The position numbers were made by a program, and so were the translations under genes. Below are positions 61,172-64,000 of a stretch of 64,000 nucleotides of DNA, piece after piece. This DNA is from Cephaloticoccus primus (GTDB lineage Bacteria; Verrucomicrobiota; Verrucomicrobiia; Opitutales; Opitutaceae): contig NZ_LSZQ01000028.1 of assembly GCF_001580015.1 (NCBI RefSeq), positions 20,119 through 84,118 of the forward strand. The letters are read 5' to 3'. Each line of letters begins with the position of its first letter. Positions within the stretch are counted from its first letter, which is position 1. A model generated the notes under the pieces. It was not told the DNA's origin, made no database searches, and saw only the letters and a list, made by a program, of their open reading frames with translations.

Positions 61172-63238
61172 TTACTTCTTGCGTTTACCGTGATGAGTAA
61201 AGCCCGCTTGCTGGATTTGGAAGGCATTTACTCGCCCCGTCTTGTCGCGTTTGAAGTCGATATCCGCACCGATTTCGAAGGCAGAAAAGCGGTCTTTACC
61301 GCGATGTTGCAGAGAAAATATGCTCTGGCCTGCAGGCATTTCGATTGGCCCCTCTCCTACGGCCTGGGCTTCGAGCGCGTCACCCTTTACGCGAATGATC
61401 AGCGAGAAACCGGGTATCAGCTCGTAGTTCCCTGCGTAGGCGGCCAAGCCCGACTCAGCTTGTACAGGCTCGGCCTTTTCCACGTGCTTAGCTGCTTCCT
61501 TACGTTTACCGCGGAGTGTTTGGCCGGCTTGGTGGAGTTCGAGGGCGTCGACTTGGCCGGAGGCGGTGCGTTTAAAGTGGATTTCGACACCGAAGGCCGG
61601 AGCGGCGAAGCGGTCTTCGCTGCTGTATTGAAGGGGGAAGGTGGGCTGCCCTGTGGCCTGGGCTTCGAGTGCGCCGTCTTTTACGCGAATGGTCAGCGAA
61701 AAGCCGGGCATCAACTCGTAGCTTCCCGCGTAGGCAGCCAAGTCTTGCTCCGATAAGGCTAGTTCCGGCAAAGCCGTGCTCGCGGCTTCAGGAGTTTCGC
61801 TCGCTGCATCCTTACTCACCGCAGCGCGGGTCTCACTTGCCCCTATGCGAGTAGCAGTGATGGCCCCTCCGCCTTGGTACCAAGTGAAGGAGTAGGTCCC
61901 GTCGGCTTGCTTGGGCCGCAGCCGGGCTTCGAACTGGAGCGGGAAAAAGTCTCCCTCAGTATCGTAGCCCATTTCGAACTCGGGCTGGCCTGCACCTTGA
62001 ACGAAAAGGTGCCCGCCGCGCTGCCGCAGTGTAATCCGCAACCCTGCGAGCTGATACTCGCCCGCGAGTGCATCAAGCAGCTCTTGGGGCGGATCGATTC
62101 GCAAGCGCGGGGCATCCAGCGGGATGTCCTCTGGGGCCAGCAGGTGCAGTCCGAGGCGTTGTGTGCCGCCGATTGTGTTCCAAGCGGTGTCGGATAGGGC
62201 AACCACACCGCGCTGGGACTCAACATCGAAGCCCACAAAGGCGGAGAAGCCGCCCGTCCCTCCGGCGTGAAAGATGAGGGTACGGCCGCCGACCTCGCGC
62301 TGCATCCAGCCAATACCCAACCCATCGTAGGGCTGCCCGCTGATCTCAAATCCGTCGTGAAGCCGGTGGTGGGCGAGCCGCAGCGCAGGCCCGATGCCCG
62401 CCTCCTCCGGAGCAAGCTGCGCCTGTACGTAGCGGATCATGTCGTCGAGGGGCGCACGCACTCCGCCCACGCCGGCCATGCTGGTGGCGAAGTGCCACGC
62501 GGGCGTAGGCTGCGCATTGTTCGCCGTGTGGCCGACGGCCGCGCGAATGCCCGCGGGGCGTTTTTCAATATAGGCCCCAGTCATCTCCAGCGGTGAAAAA
62601 AGCCGCTCGCGCAGCAAGGTTTCCAAATCGGTCTCCGCGTGACGGGCTAGCGCATAGGACAGGAGCATGAAGGCAAAATTGGAGTACGCGAACTGCGTGC
62701 CGGGCGGCTCGCGCAGACTCACTTCGGCGAGCGAGGCGAGTAGAGCCTCCTCGGTGAGGTTGGCGTAAGGGTTATTGGGGGTGGTGACCTGTAACCGCGA
62801 AGGCAAGGGCGGCAGGCCGCTCGTGTGCGTGACCACGTGTCGCAATAAAATGGGTTGTCCTTCGAAGCTCGGTACTGGCGTGCCCGCGGGCAGCCAGTCG
62901 CTCAGCGGATCGTCAAGCGAGGCTTCGCCACGCAAAATCAAATCGGCCAGTAGCGCGGCGGTCATCGTCTTGGTCACCGAGCCGATTTCAAAGGCCGAGT
63001 CGGGCCCGATGCGCAGCGCGCGGGCCCCCTCTTCCGCGGCCACAAAAGCGCGAGAGATGCCCTCCGGCTCAATCACTGCCACCGCCAGATTCGCCCCCGT
63101 GCGATCCCCCGACAGTCGGCGCGAGACGATAGCCTCGAGCTCGGCATCGCTCATTGCCGGGACGCTCGTGGGCGCGAGCGCGAGGAGAGAAATAAATGCG
63201 GCGGCTGACGCCAGTGCACGGGAGTAACGGGACTTCAT
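61172..63238 (-). CDS. Serine beta-lactamase-family hydrolase with repeated C-terminal domains
   Basis: A 688-residue protein starting at ATG 63238 with a signal peptide (ending near TSVPA). The class C/esterase-type catalytic domain has SVTK (Ser87-Lys90), YSNFAFMLLSYAL and HAGGTGGFS. The C-terminal third holds three related units: EYQLAGLRITLRQRGGHLFV; AAYAGSYELMPGFSLTIRVK; and AAYAGNYELIPGFSLIIRVK. The last two are near copies, joined by Ala/Glu-rich linkers. Members are secreted peptidases or esterases; the substrate is unknown. A longer upstream frame lacks signal-peptide character. Confidence 0.88.
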   Translation of the reverse strand: MKSRYSRALASAAAFISLLALAPTSVPAMSDAELEAIVSRRLSGDRTGANLAVAVIEPEGISRAFVAAEEGARALRIGPDSAFEIGSVTKTMTAALLADLILRGEASLDDPLSDWLPAGTPVPSFEGQPILLRHVVTHTSGLPPLPSRLQVTTPNNPYANLTEEALLASLAEVSLREPPGTQFAYSNFAFMLLSYALARHAETDLETLLRERLFSPLEMTGAYIEKRPAGIRAAVGHTANNAQPTPAWHFATSMAGVGGVRAPLDDMIRYVQAQLAPEEAGIGPALRLAHHRLHDGFEISGQPYDGLGIGWMQREVGGRTLIFHAGGTGGFSAFVGFDVESQRGVVALSDTAWNTIGGTQRLGLHLLAPEDIPLDAPRLRIDPPQELLDALAGEYQLAGLRITLRQRGGHLFVQGAGQPEFEMGYDTEGDFFPLQFEARLRPKQADGTYSFTWYQGGGAITATRIGASETRAAVSKDAASETPEAASTALPELALSEQDLAAYAGSYELMPGFSLTIRVKDGALEAQATGQPTFPLQYSSEDRFAAPAFGVEIHFKRTASGQVDALELHQAGQTLRGKRKEAAKHVEKAEPVQAESGLAAYAGNYELIPGFSLIIRVKGDALEAQAVGEGPIEMPAGQSIFSLQHRGKDRFSAFEIGADIDFKRDKTGRVNAFQIQQAGFTHHGKRKK

Positions 63239-63557
63239 GACAGGAGGGGGCGGAGGGGATTTTCGGGGAGAAGGGGGAAGCGCTGCGGCTGGCGCAGCCG
63301 ACGGGGGGATCGGGAAAGCGACGCGAGAAAGGGAAAAAGCGGTGCAAAGGAAACTCGCCTGAAAATCCGTGTAAATACGCATCGGCCCGGCGGGGCAGAA
63401 AAATCTCCCCACGGGGTGCCAGACCGAAGCCCACTTTTTGCCGCCGAGTGAAGCGCCGCGCCGCAGACGACCGCGCAGGAACCGCAGCGCAGCCGGCCAA
63501 ACTGTGGAGCCGGAGTGGACTCGACAGGAAGAGCGGACAGGCCCAAGTCCTTCGATC

Positions 63558-63968
63558 ATGGCTTTTACTTATGAGCGCACGATTCGACTGGCGGATACTG
63601 ATGCGGCGGGGGTCGTGTTTTTCGCGCGTTACCTCGCGCTTTGTCACGAAGCCTACGAGGCCGCGCTCACCGCAGCGGGTTGTCCGGTGCAGTCGTTCTT
63701 AGGGCGCGACAGCGACACGCTGATCCCGATCTCCCGAGCGAGTGCCGACTACCTGCGCCCGCTCATTTGTGGCGATGTCGTGCGCATTTCCGTACAACCG
63801 GCGCGACTTTCGGAAGATAGTTTTGCGATCAACTACGAAGTCCGGCGCAGCGGAACGCCCGAAAAAATCGCCGCACGCGTGCGCACCGAGCATGTCGTCA
63901 CCTCGCGTTCGCAGCGCACACGCGCTCCCCTCCCCGCCGCGTTGGCAACTTGGGTTGATGCGGGCTAG
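63558..63968 (+). CDS. Hotdog acyl-CoA thioesterase (DHNA-CoA hydrolase-like)
   Basis: The 136-residue 4HBT-type protein starts at ATG 63558 with YERTIRLADTDAAGVVFFAR and YLALCHEAYEAALTAAG. The Asp in LADTDAAGV is the catalytic acid of the family. The closest pattern I recall is the cyanobacterial 1,4-dihydroxy-2-naphthoyl-CoA hydrolase of quinone synthesis, so a menaquinone role is plausible. It is unlikely to be the missing APE thioesterase because it is outside the low-GC island, on GC-rich DNA. Confidence 0.75.
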   Translation: MAFTYERTIRLADTDAAGVVFFARYLALCHEAYEAALTAAGCPVQSFLGRDSDTLIPISRASADYLRPLICGDVVRISVQPARLSEDSFAINYEVRRSGTPEKIAARVRTEHVVTSRSQRTRAPLPAALATWVDAG

Positions 63969-64000
63969 TGGCGGGGCAGCCGAGACAAAGGCATCTCGCG

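Noticed and set aside
63558..63968. Hotdog thioesterase as the missing APE thioesterase
   Set aside because: It lies outside the low-GC island on GC-rich DNA, on the other strand, and resembles DHNA-CoA hydrolases more than ApeK.

Overview
The window reads as a Gram-negative, GC-rich chromosome, most likely of the Verrucomicrobiota (Opitutae-like). This rests on gene content only: an LPS heptose/Kdo/Lpt set, a phosphate porin, a Bat (VWA/MoxR) operon, DUF5069 and DUF4412 proteins, and a fused alpha-beta 2-oxoacid dehydrogenase. There is no rRNA to confirm it. Start codons often lack a clear Shine-Dalgarno, and many genes overlap by ATGA.

Layout. 0-5.3 kb: the 5' part of pstS and a phosphate-type porin (minus strand), tRNA-Pro(CGG), an RRM protein, a DEAD-box helicase and a periplasmic FKBP. 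5.3-17 kb: housekeeping genes (purC, a Bax-type glucosaminidase, cinA, uvrC, muiA-like, eno, sugE) and a PIN toxin-antitoxin pair. 17-25 kb: the Bat operon (MoxR, DUF58, BatA, BatB, BatD/E fusion), then gluQ. 26-36 kb: small conserved proteins, an M24 peptidase, a heptose kinase/phosphatase pair, tlyA, nadK and rpiB. 36.8-43.5 kb: fused E1 dehydrogenase, kdsC-lptC-lptA-lptB, hprK and rph. Two families of hairpin repeats are scattered through this core: a long modular element (five copies, about 0.2-0.35 kb each) and a short twin-hairpin element, which in one case lies in frame inside gluQ.

43.5-59.8 kb is a visibly lower-GC island carrying a nearly complete aryl polyene (APE)/xanthomonadin-like pigment cluster. 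The sixteen-gene minus-strand array runs: chain-length-factor-like KS, PlsC acyltransferase, two ACPs, COG4648 membrane protein, AMP-ligase/dehydratase, GT2, LpxL-type acyltransferase, LolA, MMPL exporter, a frameshifted lipoprotein, a halogenase-like flavoprotein, DUF3261, KS, dehydratase and KS. Divergent from it are a phosphopantetheinyl transferase and a UbiC-type chorismate lyase. The inferred scheme is this: chorismate gives 4-hydroxybenzoate, the AMP ligase loads it on an ACP, the KS/KS-CLF and dehydratases build a polyene, acyl- and glycosyltransferases attach it to a lipid, and LolA/MMPL move it to the outer membrane. No ketoreductase or stand-alone thioesterase is present, so at least the ketoreductase must come from elsewhere in the genome.

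59.9-61.1 kb is a decayed junction: a frameshifted ArsC/Spx-like gene, an IS630-type transposase remnant and a PH-domain gene with an in-frame stop. From 61.2 kb GC-rich sequence returns with a large serine beta-lactamase-family hydrolase and a hotdog thioesterase.
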